Origin: Gnetum montanum
Lineage: Eukaryota; Streptophyta; Gnetopsida; Gnetales; Gnetaceae
Direction: 5' to 3'
DNA length: 64,000 nucleotides
NCBI GenBank assembly: GCA_015680685.1
Contig: MNCI01002706.1
Span: 187,473-251,472 of the forward strand
The notes under the pieces are model-generated. The model saw only the letters and a program-made list of their open reading frames with translations. It made no database searches and had not been told where the DNA came from. Within the stretch, counting starts at the first letter, position 1; each line of letters starts with the position of its first letter. Both the position numbers and the translations under genes were made by a program. Positions 1-10,471 of the stretch are shown piece after piece.

Positions 1-1140
1 CAAGGGAGATTATCAGAGCTTAGGTCTCATCAGGTTCATAGATTACTAGAGCAAGTAGCCAAGGAAGAAGGGGGGCTATGTAAGAGAGAAAGTGTGGAAG
101 AATACAACCGAGATCTTTCCCTCTGAAAAAGGGGAGTGAGATTTTGTGAAGAGGAGGAAGAGTCACGATTCAAAGATATGGTGAATAGGAAAACTTTTCC
201 ACTCCAAAAATTAACAATAAAAGTGTTGGCAAAGGTAGACCAAATTGTAGAGGAGTCTAGGGAGCGAGGTAGTGACTATGACAAAAAGAAAAAGAGAGAA
301 GTGGATAATGCATGTAGCAAAGGTAAGGGTAAAATGGCCATCACCAAAGAGGTTATGGATTCAGATATGGAAAATGATGGTGGATGCGAGAAATGACAAT
401 ATGACCATCCTAAGGGATGTTGCTCAGTGATCTCACATTTACAAGAGTCTAGGGTGTATGCACTCAACCCACGACTTAATAAACGAAAAGCACCTCGATA
501 GTTACCATATCCCTAAGGTAACCTAAGGCAGTTCCACCAACCTTCAACATATTATCCAAGTGGAACTCCACCACAACCTATTGAGCACCATCAACAATGG
601 CAATACCCACAGTCATGGGGGATGCCACCACCAAGGCAACAATACCCCTACCGGCAACCGGATCCATATGGCTACTACGTGCAGCAGCCAATCTCTCCAC
701 GTGACTTTGTTGGTCACATGACATCACAACATCACTATCAAACTCAGGATTGTTATAGGACTCCTTCTCCTAGGGGAGATGACCCACAGACATACCACCA
801 TCCAAATCCATCCGCATCTCTCACACTGATAGCTCCATTACCACCTGCTCCAACGATGCAAGGGGAACTCCCCACTCAACCACAGCAATGCAATGCTACA
901 AGGGCTATGAATTTTCAACCCACTATTGGTTCTAACAATCGTATGAAGAGAAGACCTTTCTTTATAACCAATAGTCCAACCAAGCCGTCACAACCACAAG
1001 CGGTTGAACCTCTGAATGCCTCACCATCAATTAAGGCTTCAGGGCTTCCTTCAAACCAAACACTGAGCTCAACACATACAGTCATGCTAACACATGCCAT
1101 CACTGATTGGATCAAAGCTGGCAACCTTCCCAGGAAATTC
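1..1140 (+). pseudogene. gag: AthL-1 gag, C-terminal half (degenerate)
   Basis: Frame 1 reads through the basic and charged region after the Gag core, a short Cys/His segment near 385-420 and a Pro/Gln-rich stretch (about 520-900) that precedes protease. Stops in this frame include TGA at 124, TGA at 394, TAG at 499 and TAA at 514. In sibling copies the 124, 499 and 514 codons are Arg or Gln, so these are single-base hits. The second Cys of the zinc-knuckle-like motif falls on the stop at 394. The product would be the structural particle protein. Its N-terminus is beyond the window edge. Confidence 0.82.
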
Positions 1141-1510
1141 TTTGATCTTGGGAGTCCTTTGATATACTTACAAATCATTGGAAATGCGCCGTGCAAGGCT
1201 CTTTTGGATTCAGGTTCTGGTATCAACTTAATTTCTCAAGAAATGTACAAGGCCTAGAACCTGCCTCCATTGAAAAAGAGCAACATCCATCTAGATTTGG
1301 TCGACTAGTCCATAACTGTCCCATTGGAATTGGTGGAAGATGTTGTTACCACTATTTATGGGTGGTCATACCTAGCTGACTTCCTAGTGATTTAGGTGAA
1401 CAACGGTAAGTGGGACTTCCCAATCATAATGGGAAGAGCATGGCTAAGCACCATCGATGCACGCTTAGGAATCTGTGATCTTTCCCTAGAAATATCAAAG
1501 GAAAATACAT
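1141..1510 (+). pseudogene. AthL-1 aspartic protease region
   Basis: Retroviral-type aspartic protease that would cut Gag-Pol. The active-site triad DSG is at 1207-1215, followed by a hydrophobic strand and, further on, a GRAW-type segment near 1432. It is in the same frame as gag. Stops at 1255 (sibling codon TGG), 1306 and 1393 interrupt it. AthL-1 is the only member of the family here that keeps the DSG glycine; AthL-3, -4 and -5 have DSS and AthL-6 has DSC. Confidence 0.8.
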
Positions 1511-2892
1511 TCAGAAAGATCGAGAAGAAGAAAGTTCCATGCATCACATATAGTGACATAGGGTGTAATTGTGTGCAGAGGTCATGGGTTGTGCAAAGTT
1601 TAACATTGCCTACATGCAATCAGTGTGCACAAGTGATTAATACACAAAGATGCCTATATGTAGTAGCCACACAATAGGAAGGCACCCAGTGGCTGAAAGC
1701 TGATCAAGAAAGTAGTTCACTCATATGCATGGAACCAACTAAGAGTTTGACTTGTGCTTACATCGATAGCATAGACGCATTAGAGCAAGTCCACCACCAA
1801 CTTCTAAGTCTTAACCTTGAAAATGTCAACTGGGGGAAGTTGGAAATCCCTGAGAAATTTAAACAAGAGCCCCCAAATGTGAAACCATTGCCCACTAGTC
1901 TAGAGTATATGACCCTTGAAAATGGAAAACCGGTGATCATCAATGCAAGACTTGTTCCCAAACAAAAAGAAAGATTGTTGAAAGTGATAAGCAAGTGGTC
2001 AAAAGCCTTTACCTGGTCATACCTCCAGTTAACTGGAATAGATCCTAGGATATGCTAGCATAGAATTTACACTGATCCCTCCATGAAACCTTGAAAATAA
2101 TTGCAAAGGCGATTAAACCCAAAATTGAAGCAAATAGTAAAATAAGAAATAGAACAACTTCTTAAGGCTAGGTTCATATATCCCATTGCTGATAGTGAAT
2201 GGGTTAGCCCTTTGGTGATCATGCCTAAAAAAGGAGGTAAATGGAGAGTGTGTATAGATTTTAGGCTATTGAACATGGCAACATTTAAGGACCACTTTCC
2301 GTTGCCATTCATTGACCAAGTCTTAGACACCATAGCAGGGCATCACTATTATAGTTTTCTGGATGGCTATAGTGGATACAACCAAATACGGATAGCCCCA
2401 GAAGATCAAGCCAAGACAACGTTCACCAGTCCTTGGGGAACGTTTGCATATAAACAAATGCTGTTTGGCTTGTGGAATGCTCCTACCACGTTTCAGCACC
2501 TGGTTCTAAGCATATTCCAACAGCAGATAAGAAATAGAGTGGAAGTCTTTATGGATGACTTCTCCACTTATGGAACAGGCTTTGATCAAGCCTTGGACTG
2601 ATTAGAGCAAGTGCCAAAAAGATGCGTAGAAACCAACTTAAGGCTCAACTGGCAGAAAAGCCATTTGATGGTCCAAGAAGGCGTAGTACTTGGGCATAAG
2701 ATTTCACATTCAGGAATAGAGGTAGACCTAGATAAAGTTAGGGTCATCCAAGAAATTACCCTTCAACTAGAAACTGTTAAAAATATTCGATCATTCCTTG
2801 GACATACTAGCTACTATAGGAGATTTATTAAGAACTTTTCAAAGGTTGTCAAACCATTGGTGGAATTAATGAAAAAGGATGTACCTTTCATA
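1511..2892 (+). pseudogene. AthL-1 linker and reverse transcriptase
   Basis: A PR-RT linker (about 1511-2090) leads into RT. RT motifs are visible in order: the fingers segment with VCIDFRLLN near 2248, the palm segment with SFLDGYSGYNQI near 2355, and the catalytic FMDD at 2548-2559. FMDD in place of YVDD is usual for Athila-lineage RT. The thumb and connection follow to about 2890. Frame 1 is kept throughout, with stops at 1675, 2056, 2092, 2143 and 2599. At about 2892 the frame jumps to the integrase tail, so RNase H is missing. Confidence 0.88.
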
Positions 2893-3060
2893 CCGGGAGA
2901 TAAGCTTCTCTATTGGAATCTCACACATGTGCCACAATGCACAAAATTTCAAATACTGTGGGAAGGACCTTACATTATTCATACAACCTTTCCTTCAGGG
3001 GTCATGACCATATACAAACTTAAGAGCCCTGATAAGAGATTACTAGGCAATGTGCAATAG
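2893..3060 (+). pseudogene. AthL-1 integrase C-terminal tail fused to RT
   Basis: The segment matches the last 55 or so residues of integrase in AthL-3 and AthL-6 (motif LWEGPYII near 2956). It is joined directly to the RT connection domain by an in-frame deletion that removes RNase H and the zinc-finger and catalytic domains of integrase. The reading frame survives the join. The frame ends at TAG 3058, which is a Gln codon in AthL-6. Confidence 0.82.
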
Positions 3061-3771
3061 ACCAAACCCTTCCATGAACTTAGAACGACCAGTGCACATA
3101 ATACCTCTGAGAAGGGATGACCCCGCTCATTATTTCGGATCTCCTCCTTTCAACTCAGTCATGGGGCAGATGGCCACCTCTGCTGATCAATCGAGGTTCT
3201 TAGTTCTTTTTGAATGTTTGTTTAACACATTTTTGTTTTACATGTTTTTGTTTCACATGTTTTTGTTTTACACATTCTTTTAATTTTTCTTATTTTTGTT
3301 TTACACCATCGTTCATATTTTTACTATTTCTTTATTTGCTTGATTACTTTTATCAGTCATCCAATAAGTGCTCATGATGGTGGATTGAATTATATCATAT
3401 TGATTGCTAATGTTTGGTTTTTACCTTTGAATCATGATGCTGATATTAAGGTATGGTTTTTTTGATATAACAGGCAATGAGTCCATGTTGTCCATGCATC
3501 CATGAATTTCTATGCTTTCTCTTGGCTTTGAACTGTACAGTCCCTTTCTTTAAATAATAGAACTATCAACGAATTGGTGACTGGGCATTTCTCAAACTAA
3601 GGAAGGACTTAAGGATTGAAACAAGTGTGCCTTCAAGGGGATTTGATGCACTTGTGCTAGCCATTCTCTTGGGTGTTTGAATGTTTCCTTCTTGGATTTT
3701 CCTTACCATTCTGACATTGCTCCATTATCGGGAAGTTGAGCCAATAAAAATAATAAGTCTTTGCATGGTGT

Positions 3772-3811
3772 GATTCTCACAAAAAAAAAAAAAAAAACAA
3801 CATGGGAATTC
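3772..3811 (+). promoter_or_regulatory. A-loop hairpin of the AthL 3' region (AthL-1 copy)
   Basis: GATTCTCA pairs with TGGGAATT across a loop made almost only of A (19 of the first 20 bases). It is preceded by TCTTTGCATGGTGTG and followed by CAAAGCACACCCC, both shared with sibling elements. I count eight pairs, two of them G-T wobbles. The role is unknown; an RNA export, packaging or stability element is a guess. Confidence 0.55.
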
Positions 3812-4397
3812 AAAGCACACCCCTTAGACCAAATAAAAGGGCAACAAGAACTAGTTATGGAACTAGAAAGATATGTTACCCATGCCTAAAGGTTCCCTCT
3901 AACTAAGGCCCTTTCTCGCTTTCTACTTCTCCATCTCACTCTCCTCGGAATGGTGGTGACTCTTTGCGGAAGCATTCTTGTTACTTGAAGTGGATGGATT
4001 GGTCAAGTATGTTGATGCAAGTTCACTAGATGTGGTTTGTTTAAGTCTAGATTTGGGATGAGTTCTACTTAGTCACATTGACCATAAAATACAAAAGGGG
4101 CTTTACACAACCTTATTTGTGGGATTCCATTCCATTCTCTCCTCTCCATCTTTGTTCCCATTTTCCACTTCATTGCCAGTTTTATCATTAGTCTAGTTCT
4201 GGGTTGATGCATTATTTTTCTTTGGTAAATTCTTGTGGGTAAGTTTTTAACTCTTGCTTCCAAATGACATTCCTAGAGCCTATGGACTCTTTGGTTTGTG
4301 GGTTTGTTAGGGCATAAAAGGCATGAGCCTACTTTGGGGAGGACCCACTGGCATTCCTTTTTGGTGCAATTGTTAACTTCTTTCCCTTAAAATTTTT

Positions 4398-4510
4398 TTG
4401 CAATTGATCATTTCTTGTTTCATCCCTATCCATGACATCCATTTTATTGGCATNTTGCAATTGATCATTTCTTGTTTCATCCCTATCCATGACATCCATT
4501 TTATTGGCAT
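4398..4510 (+). repeat. 56-bp perfect duplication around a single N
   Basis: Bases 4398-4453 and 4455-4510 are identical and separated only by N at 4454. The sibling AthL-3 has this stretch once. The pattern is best read as an unmerged overlap between two contigs, so about 57 bp here are probably not in the genome. Confidence 0.85.
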
Positions 4511-5140
4511 TGTCGTTGTTATTTTTCCCATATTTCTTATTTCTCATATTTTTCCATCTTATAGCTACTGAAGGTTCACTCTTAGTTGTGGTGGCCCTAG
4601 CACAAATTTTTCAATTTTCTCCATTTTACTATTCACTTAACCCCTACACCTTGGGTAGTCACTTGTGATAAATCTCTAAACTAGTTTTTGGCATAACCAC
4701 AACTCAGCCAATGTGCTTAATCTTGAGGCAAGGTATCAATTGCATTGTGGTTTATCTATCCTTGCTCATTTGTAACTGTGTTGTGTGTGCAGATGGCGAT
4801 CATACAAATAATGAACTAGGCTTGGAGCAAGCACTCAGGATGGACTGAAACTGGAGCACTTACGAAAGGAGCAAGTCTGGTGGTGTGGCTATGGATAAAG
4901 AACAAAATTCGCAATCTTAGCATTGGCAGCAATATGCTTCGTTTTCTTTCTCTCTCTTTCTCTACAAGCTTCCAAATAAAGGCTTGGATGTCATTTATGT
5001 ACGAGTGTTCACCACAATGTTGTAATATGCTTATTGATCTATCCACTGGGCACATTGAGTCTATTATCTGTTAGTTGTCAATTAGTCAATAATCCCATAC
5101 CTTTCTAATATTTTGTAAGGAACTTGAGAACAAGTTTTCA

Positions 5141-5156
5141 TTCAGCCGTGGTGGTA
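5141..5156 (+). other. AthL-1 polypurine tract (degenerate)
   Basis: TTCAGCCGTGGTGGTA lies directly upstream of the 3' LTR. Sibling elements have a CATGGGGGTA-type tract at the same place, so this copy has decayed. The tract primes plus-strand DNA synthesis in intact elements. Confidence 0.7.
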
Positions 5157-6193
5157 TGATGAGAGCGGTTACTCTAATAATTAGAGTGGTAATTATTAGA
5201 GTGATTACTCTAATAATTAGAGTGGTTATTACTAGGGTAGTTACTCTAATAATTAGAGTGGTTATTATTAGAGCAATTACTCTAATTATAGAGTGGTTAT
5301 TATTAGAGTGGTAGTTTCTTCAAAATTAGAGGGGTAGTTTCGCTAAAATTAGAGTGGCAGTTTCTCTCTAAAATTAGAGGGGTAGTTTCTCTAAAATTAG
5401 AGTGGCAATTTTTGTAATTATTAGAGTAGTTGCTCCCAAGCCTATAAATATAGTGCCCAGGCACACAATAGGGGAATTCAAAAAGAAGAAGAAGAATTTA
5501 GAAAAGGAAGTCTTTTAGGAGTCAAGTAGCGAAACTTTAGCTAAGTGCCCATAGCAGGAGGTCTACGTGTGGATGGATCTTTATTCGAGCATTGTGTACT
5601 TGAGCACACCTTGTGTACAACAATAAAGACGAGCTCTTGGATTCATCCTTGCAGCACTTGAGATTTTTTTTCTTACTCATTTCCTTTATTTTATTTTCTT
5701 TTGCATTTATTTTATTTTATTATTTGATTTTATTTTATGCACTTTACGTTTCTATTATTAGCACACACAATATGATCACTTTGAGCATGCGTGTAACACT
5801 TGGTAACCCAGTAACAATTAGTGTTTGGTAATCCTAGTGGTGTTGCGCTGGTTCAGGATGTGTACAGTAAGTGGGAATGGATACTGGTGTTAAGATTAGT
5901 TTAAAGCCTAGTTAATGAGTAGTTAAGTTAAATTAGTCACTTAGTTATCTCTCTCTCTCTCCTCCCTGATTAGTAGCAGGACATAAAAACATAAAAGCTA
6001 TAAAAATCATATGCCTCAAGCTTACTTAACCATACAACTATGACAATATAAGTAAGTTTGGCAAGACAACGATTGATTAACCTTGAGTGTTCTATTAGGG
6101 TGTGTAAGCACTTAGTCCTTGGAATTCGATCGAATCATGCATGAAATACTTGTATTTGTATGGTTGAGCGTAGGGGTACCTCGCCACTCATCA
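5157..6193 (+). repeat. AthL-1 3' LTR
   Basis: 1037 bp bounded by TGATGA and TCATCA, the 6-bp inverted termini of this family. U3 is long and filled with two tandem arrays. The TATA box is at 5443-5450 and the AATAAA signal at 5622-5627. U5 carries CTTGGTAACCC-type repeats near 5799 and the AAAAATCATATGCCTC block near 6002 that all sibling LTRs share. No primer-binding site follows, which makes it a 3' LTR. Confidence 0.9.
5169..5405 (+). repeat. Two tandem arrays in AthL-1 U3
   Basis: Four copies of a 36-bp unit start at 5169, 5205, 5241 and 5277; each holds CTCTAATAATTAGAG, a near-perfect palindrome, except the last, which is shortened. A second array of about four units of 22-25 bp with AAAATTAGAGKGG follows from about 5313. 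Sibling LTRs have no counterpart, so the arrays belong to this U3 type. Tandem U3 units commonly act as enhancers in plant LTRs; that role is inferred. Confidence 0.85.
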
Positions 6194-7440
6194 ACACCAA
6201 AGTCAAAATTTTTCAACTAAATGTTAGCACCAGAGTTAGAATTTTTCACTTTTGCATTAGCACTAGAGTTAGATTTTTTTAGTGCATCAATTTGCACTTC
6301 AACTTTAGTTTTTTAAAAATGAACTATGTGTTAACTCCACTTAACTTTGGGGTTAAATTTAAAAATACCAAGCCTATAAATATGGGATCAAAACTCAAAT
6401 CCAAGGTTGGTTTCTTGATATCTAGAGCATTTTTTCAAATTTCAAAAGACTAACAACATGAACATCTATCTTATGGACATCTCGTGTGTGCTCCATAATC
6501 ACCACAACTCTACTTGTTAATCTAAAATCTTAGTTCAATGTTAGCATTAGTTTGATAGTTCACATGTTACTGCCCCAGAGTTAGAATTTTTCATCATTAG
6601 CATCATTAGTTCTAAAGTTAAAATGTTTTTTTAGCTCCAGTGTCACTTGTAGGGAACTTAGTTAAAACAACCATGTTTTGGCTCCAAATTGATCTAGACC
6701 ATACCTTAGGCTTCTCTACTTGTATATCCATCATCCACATATTTAATTTCATCACTAAAATCCCCATTTTGATCATAAACTAAGCTTTTATTATCAATTT
6801 TTCTTCCTTACCTTTTTCACCAATGCTTATAGGTTTGGCCCTTCATAGAAGGGAAATACTTCTCATTCATTTAATCAAAAAATTTTATTATTTGAATGAA
6901 GCCCTTCCTCCACATCAAGTTCTCTATATTTTTACATTTTTATGCTCTTTTAATTCCTTTTTTATCCTTAGATTTTATTTGATATCATTTATAGTACATT
7001 TTCACACAGGTTTCTTTTGAAAAATTAAGCTTAATTAAGTCCACTACTTAAACTTGTCTTTTTTATCACTCTCTTGTTGTTTCTAGTTCATGCATGGTAG
7101 GCTAAGTACATATTCTATTAGAGGTTGATGCCCCATCATGTCATAATTGTTAACTTATCGAAAGTTATATAAAAATGAAAATGATTTGTGCCCATGGGTT
7201 AATTATTTCAACACTTAATGCATGTAGGTGTTCTTGCAAGATTGAGAAAGAATAATTTTGTAGGAAAAATACCAATAGGATAAATTAAAAAAGCTATAGA
7301 GGAATATAATGACATTTGAAGTGTGCCTCAAATTAAGAATTTTTTGATAACAAAACCTTGTTAGACAATGAACTAACCACTTGAGCCACTTCTCATTGGC
7401 TTAGTTTCAATATATCAAACCTTTTGTTTTTAGCCTAGGA
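6194..7440 (+). other. AT-rich interval between AthL-1 and Chr-A
   Basis: No gene is supported. The stretch is AT-rich and short ORFs in it have no recognisable content. A loose repeat with AGAGTTAGAWTTTTT recurs near 6233, 6273 and 6573. Part of it may be the undefined start of the Chr-A 5' LTR, because no clear TG border for that LTR could be found. Confidence 0.5.
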
Positions 7441-7806
7441 GTGGGAGTGGTGTGGGGGCATGGGGGGGGGGGGGGGGGGNGGAGTGGGAGTATAAATAGA
7501 CCTCTTGATCCTTCATTTTAGTTTAGAGAGTCTAGGGAGTGAGAAGAGAACCCAAGAGTGAAGAGAAAGAGAAGAGAGAGTTTTGGTCAATTGTCTTGGT
7601 CATCATCCTTGTATGTGATTGCTTTGCTTAAGGGTAGTGGGAGGGTTGGATTGAATCGCTTGTCTATTATTGGAAGTATGTGCTTAATTTTTGCTTGTAA
7701 GTTCTTCTTTCAAGCAACAATAAAGCTTTTACTTTTTCTTTCTTATTCAAATTATCTTACTTTTAATTAAGAGAGCTTGGATTTCTAAATCCAAGGAAGC
7801 TCCTCA
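7441..7806 (+). repeat. Chr-A 5' LTR, 3' part (start undefined)
   Basis: A TATA-like TATAAATA at 7491, a purine-rich leader and an end in CTCCTCA at 7806, seven bases before the primer-binding site, mark the end of the LTR. The upstream limit is not visible and no second LTR is left in the window for comparison. Confidence 0.45.
7461..7482 (+). repeat. Poly-G tract with one N
   Basis: A run of about 18 G followed by N at 7480 and two more G. Its length is not reliable. It may hide a collapsed or unread join. Confidence 0.7.
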
Positions 7807-7812
7807 TTAGAT

Positions 7813-7826
7813 TGGTATCAAAGTAG
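7813..7826 (+). other. Chr-A primer-binding site (initiator tRNA-Met type)
   Basis: TGGTATCAAAGTAG resembles the plant initiator-Met site TGGTATCAGAGC with decay after the eighth base. It follows the LTR end by six bases, as expected for the start of minus-strand synthesis. Confidence 0.65.
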
Positions 7827-8163
7827 TTGTAATTAAAGAAATTTGTATTCAAGTGGATAATTATCCTATCTCTTGTAAAGAATCACTTAAAATTATTAAG
7901 CTTAGGCAAATTCTCTCTTATTACTTATTTTACTCATATTAGGGTTGCAAAAATTTCCTTTTTACTTCTAAGTTACCATATCTTTAAAGAATTTGAAGAT
8001 AATTATAGAATTGAACATCCATTGGTTATAATAGCTAGGGTTTAAATATCTTAAACTTATTTCTCTTAAGATTTGAGTATTCTTGGTTTTATTCCTTGAG
8101 AAATATTAAATATTTTACTTTTCCTTGTAGAATTTTGTAAAAATTACCTTTTAGGTTATTTTC

Positions 8164-9340
8164 ATGATGCCTCCAAAGAAGAAGATAGTTTAAGATTTGT
8201 TACGAGACATAGATAACATGAAAAATTCTCTCAAGATTATTGTTGAAAAACTTGAAAAACTATAAGAGAACAAAAGATATGCTTCTTCACCAAAAGTAGC
8301 TACGTAAGGGAAAAACTCAAATACTTCCTCACCAAAAACTGCTTCAAGATATTTCTCCATGCCACCTCTTGAAGATGATCTTCATTTTGGAAATGAAGAC
8401 CTTGAATAAGATGAAGAGCAAGATGATGCCTTTCTTCATGCTCCTTGAGAATAAGTCTGAAGGGTTCATGTTTCCCAAAGAAGAAAAGAAGAAAATCTCT
8501 TCTAAGCCTTAAGGAAAGTAAGGTGAAGGAGTTGAGGTTGCTCTTCCTAAGGCTTTAAGACATGCTTTAATTATGCCTTATGTTGAAGTCAAATACCTTA
8601 ATGAAATGGAAGGTATAGAATCTTATCTTGGCTAAAAATGATCAACAAGTACTCTAAGCTTAAAGATATAGAAGATTATCAAAATGTGTGATATGCTAAA
8701 ACCAAATTTGAAGGCATGTCACTTGTATGGTGGGAGAAGGAAAGTCATTTTTACAAGGTGAATAATACAACTCTTATCAAAGATTGGTCTCTCATGCAAT
8801 TCACATTAAAACAAAGGTTTGAAAAATCTCATCATAGATAAGAAGCAATTCAAAGGCTTAAATATATGAGGTAAGAAGATAGAAATGTAAAAGAATATGA
8901 CATGGAATTTTGTAAAGCTTTTCAACAAGAAAGAGTGCATTGGGATGAGTAGGAATAAGCTTATAATTTTCAAGGTGGGCTTAAGAAGGAATTATAACAT
9001 AAAATTATCTTTTATGAACCTCAAAACTTAGATGAGGCATTTGATTTGGCTTTTAAAGTTTAAACAAAACTTTAAGGCTTCAACAAGGTCCTAGGATTTC
9101 CAAAGGTAAAGAATCCAAAGCTTCCAAGGGAGATAAAGGAGCTAAGAAATAATGAAAATTCATAAGAGAAGCAAGAGAAGAGTAAATAAGGCCATGATTT
9201 TGAGAAGAATGATTTTAAGAAAGGGAAAAGTCAAGGAAATGATAAACCTTCTAAGGTCTAATGCTTCAATAATGGATAGATAGGACATAAACAATGGAAA
9301 TGTAAGAAACCTAAGGCTTCAAAGAACAATGAGTTACAAA
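8164..9340 (+). pseudogene. gag: Chr-A gag
   Basis: Starts with tandem ATG codons at 8164 and 8167, followed by a Pro-Lys-rich N-terminus and an early TAA. The Gag core is readable from about 8690 to 9060 (WWEKE near 8729, then an LKQRFE-type segment). A lysine-rich linker leads to a zinc-knuckle relic near 9261-9305 with the first Cys, the His and the last Cys but Asn at the second Cys. Many stops interrupt it. The product would form the particle. Confidence 0.7.
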
Positions 9341-9469
9341 CTTTTAAAAAAGAAGAGCCTTCAAATGAAGGTAAGCTTAATGCTCTATTAATTTATGTTA
9401 TTACTTAAATTAATGCATTTATGGAAAATCTTAATAGTAGTGAAGATCCTTCAAGAAAGATGCTCCTTA

Positions 9470-9850
9470 AACTTAGGGTTAGATATCTATCTAGTGACAA
9501 ATGGATTCATATCTTAATAGATGGAGGTGATTAAGAGAATGCTATCTCTAATAAGGCTATTAATAAACTTTGATCAAAGAAGATTCCTTATCCAAAGTCC
9601 TACAAGTTGTATTGACTTTCTAGCGACCACTTCCAAGAGGTAATGGAAAGGTGCATTTTATCTTTTAATATTGGTTATTTTAAAGATCAAGTACAATATG
9701 ACATTCTTCTTGTAGCTAGTGTTGATTTCATTCTTGATAGACCTTGGAATTATGATAACAAGGCTACTTATGATGGAGCTAGGAATATATGGTTAGTTCC
9801 TAGGAAGGATGGGATTCATCAATTAATTCCAATGATATTGTAGCAATATA
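9470..9850 (+). pseudogene. Chr-A protease
   Basis: The segment LIDGGD near 9517-9534 sits where LIDSG is expected, so the catalytic DSG has become DGG. A 66-residue open stretch (9643-9843) covers the rest of the protease fold, including the FILDRPW segment near 9730. It lies between the Gag zinc knuckle and RT. Confidence 0.65.
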
Positions 9851-10129
9851 GAGGTAATGTTTTCACTAATGTTTATTTAATTTTGCTAAGAAAAAAGAAA
9901 TATCTCAAAGAACATGAGGATAATGATCATGCCTTTGTGATTATATCAACCATTATTACAAGTGAAGAGGAATAACAAAATGAACTTCCTCCAATAGTGT
10001 AACATTTGACATTAAGATTTGCTAGTATATTCAAAGGAAAATTAGAAAGGCTTCCATGAATAAGATTCATTTAGCATCAAATTGATTTTATGCCTAGAGC
10101 TACCATTCCTAATAAGAGAGCAAACTATA

Positions 10130-10471
10130 TGACTCCACATCAAAGATAGAAGTTGCACAAGCAAGTGAATTACTCTCTAATGGCTTTATTAATGAATCCA
10201 TTTCTCCTTGTGCTATTCAAACTATAATTATTCCTAAGAATAATATAAATGAATTAAGAATGTGCATAAATTATAGGGGTATCAATAAGATCACTACCAA
10301 GTATAGGTTTCCTATCTCTTGAATGGATAACATTCTTGATGTACTTGTAAATGCTGAAAATTTTTTCAAAATTGATTTAAAGAGTAGCTATCATCAAATA
10401 AGAATTAGATAGATGGATGATTGGAAAACAACCTTGAAGACACCAAATGGCTTGCATAAGTGGTTAGTTAT
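10130..10471 (+). pseudogene. Chr-A reverse transcriptase, N-terminal part
   Basis: Fingers and first palm motifs are visible: LRMCINYRGIN near 10257 and FFKIDLKSSYHQIRI near 10364, which holds the first catalytic Asp. The frame reaches GLHKWLV and is then cut by AthL-2. Removing the insertion and one GTTAT copy restores a continuous RT frame into 41509, which supports the break point. Confidence 0.85.
10467..10471 (+). repeat. Target-site duplication GTTAT, left copy (AthL-2)
   Basis: GTTAT here and at 41504-41508 flanks AthL-2 exactly. Five-base duplications are typical of Ty3/gypsy integrases. Confidence 0.85.

Larger units (their letters stand above)
3061..5156 (+). other. AthL-1 3' region (hairpin, leader acceptor, short ORF)
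   Basis: About 2.1 kb between integrase and the LTR, homologous to the same interval of AthL-2 to AthL-5. It has no long frame. Recognisable blocks are the A-loop hairpin at 3772-3811, the block around 3895 (CTCTAACTAAGGCCC) found in five elements, and a splice-acceptor-like end TGTGTGTGCAG at 4792 directly followed by ATG 4793. The frame after this ATG stops after eight codons, so ORF3 is absent or reduced. A single N at 4454 lies between two identical 56-bp copies. Confidence 0.7.
1..6193 (+). mobile_element. AthL-1: 5'-truncated Athila-like Ty3/gypsy retrotransposon
   Basis: The window opens inside gag of this element and runs through protease, RT, a deletion-fused integrase tail, a 2-kb 3' region, a degenerate polypurine tract and one complete 3' LTR. 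The 5' LTR and gag N-terminus lie outside the window. Family placement comes from the FMDD RT box, the DSG protease site and close similarity to the five other family members here, whose primer-binding sites match tRNA-Asp. It cannot be autonomous: most of RNase H and integrase is deleted and about fifteen in-frame stops interrupt the frame. Confidence 0.9.
7441..10471 (+). mobile_element. Chr-A, left half: chromovirus-like Ty3/gypsy element
   Basis: Contains part of a 5' LTR, an initiator-Met-type primer-binding site, gag, protease and the first half of RT. The frame then stops at a target-site duplication and resumes at 41504. The element differs from the AthL family in primer site, protease and RT motifs (FFDDIL). 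Order RT-RNaseH-INT makes it Ty3/gypsy, not copia. No chromodomain is visible, so 'chromovirus-like' is tentative. It is the oldest layer of the nest. Confidence 0.8.

Noticed and set aside
622-1257. 211-codon open frame that could pass for a proline-rich host protein
   Set aside because: It is the gag tail and protease start of AthL-1, matched by the same region in AthL-3, -5 and -6, and ends at a stop where siblings have Trp.
3781-3800. A-rich run that might be the poly-A tail of a SINE or LINE
   Set aside because: The same run with the same flanks recurs in five elements and forms the loop of the hairpin; no retroposon body precedes it and no target duplication is seen.
5165-5405. CRISPR-like array because of regular 36-base periodicity
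   Set aside because: There are no unique spacers; the units are contiguous and lie inside the U3 of a plant LTR.
7813-10471. Possible Ty1/copia identity of Chr-A because of its Met-type primer site
   Set aside because: Integrase follows RNase H, RT has FFDDIL and the integrase tail is of gypsy type; Met-type primers occur in both superfamilies.
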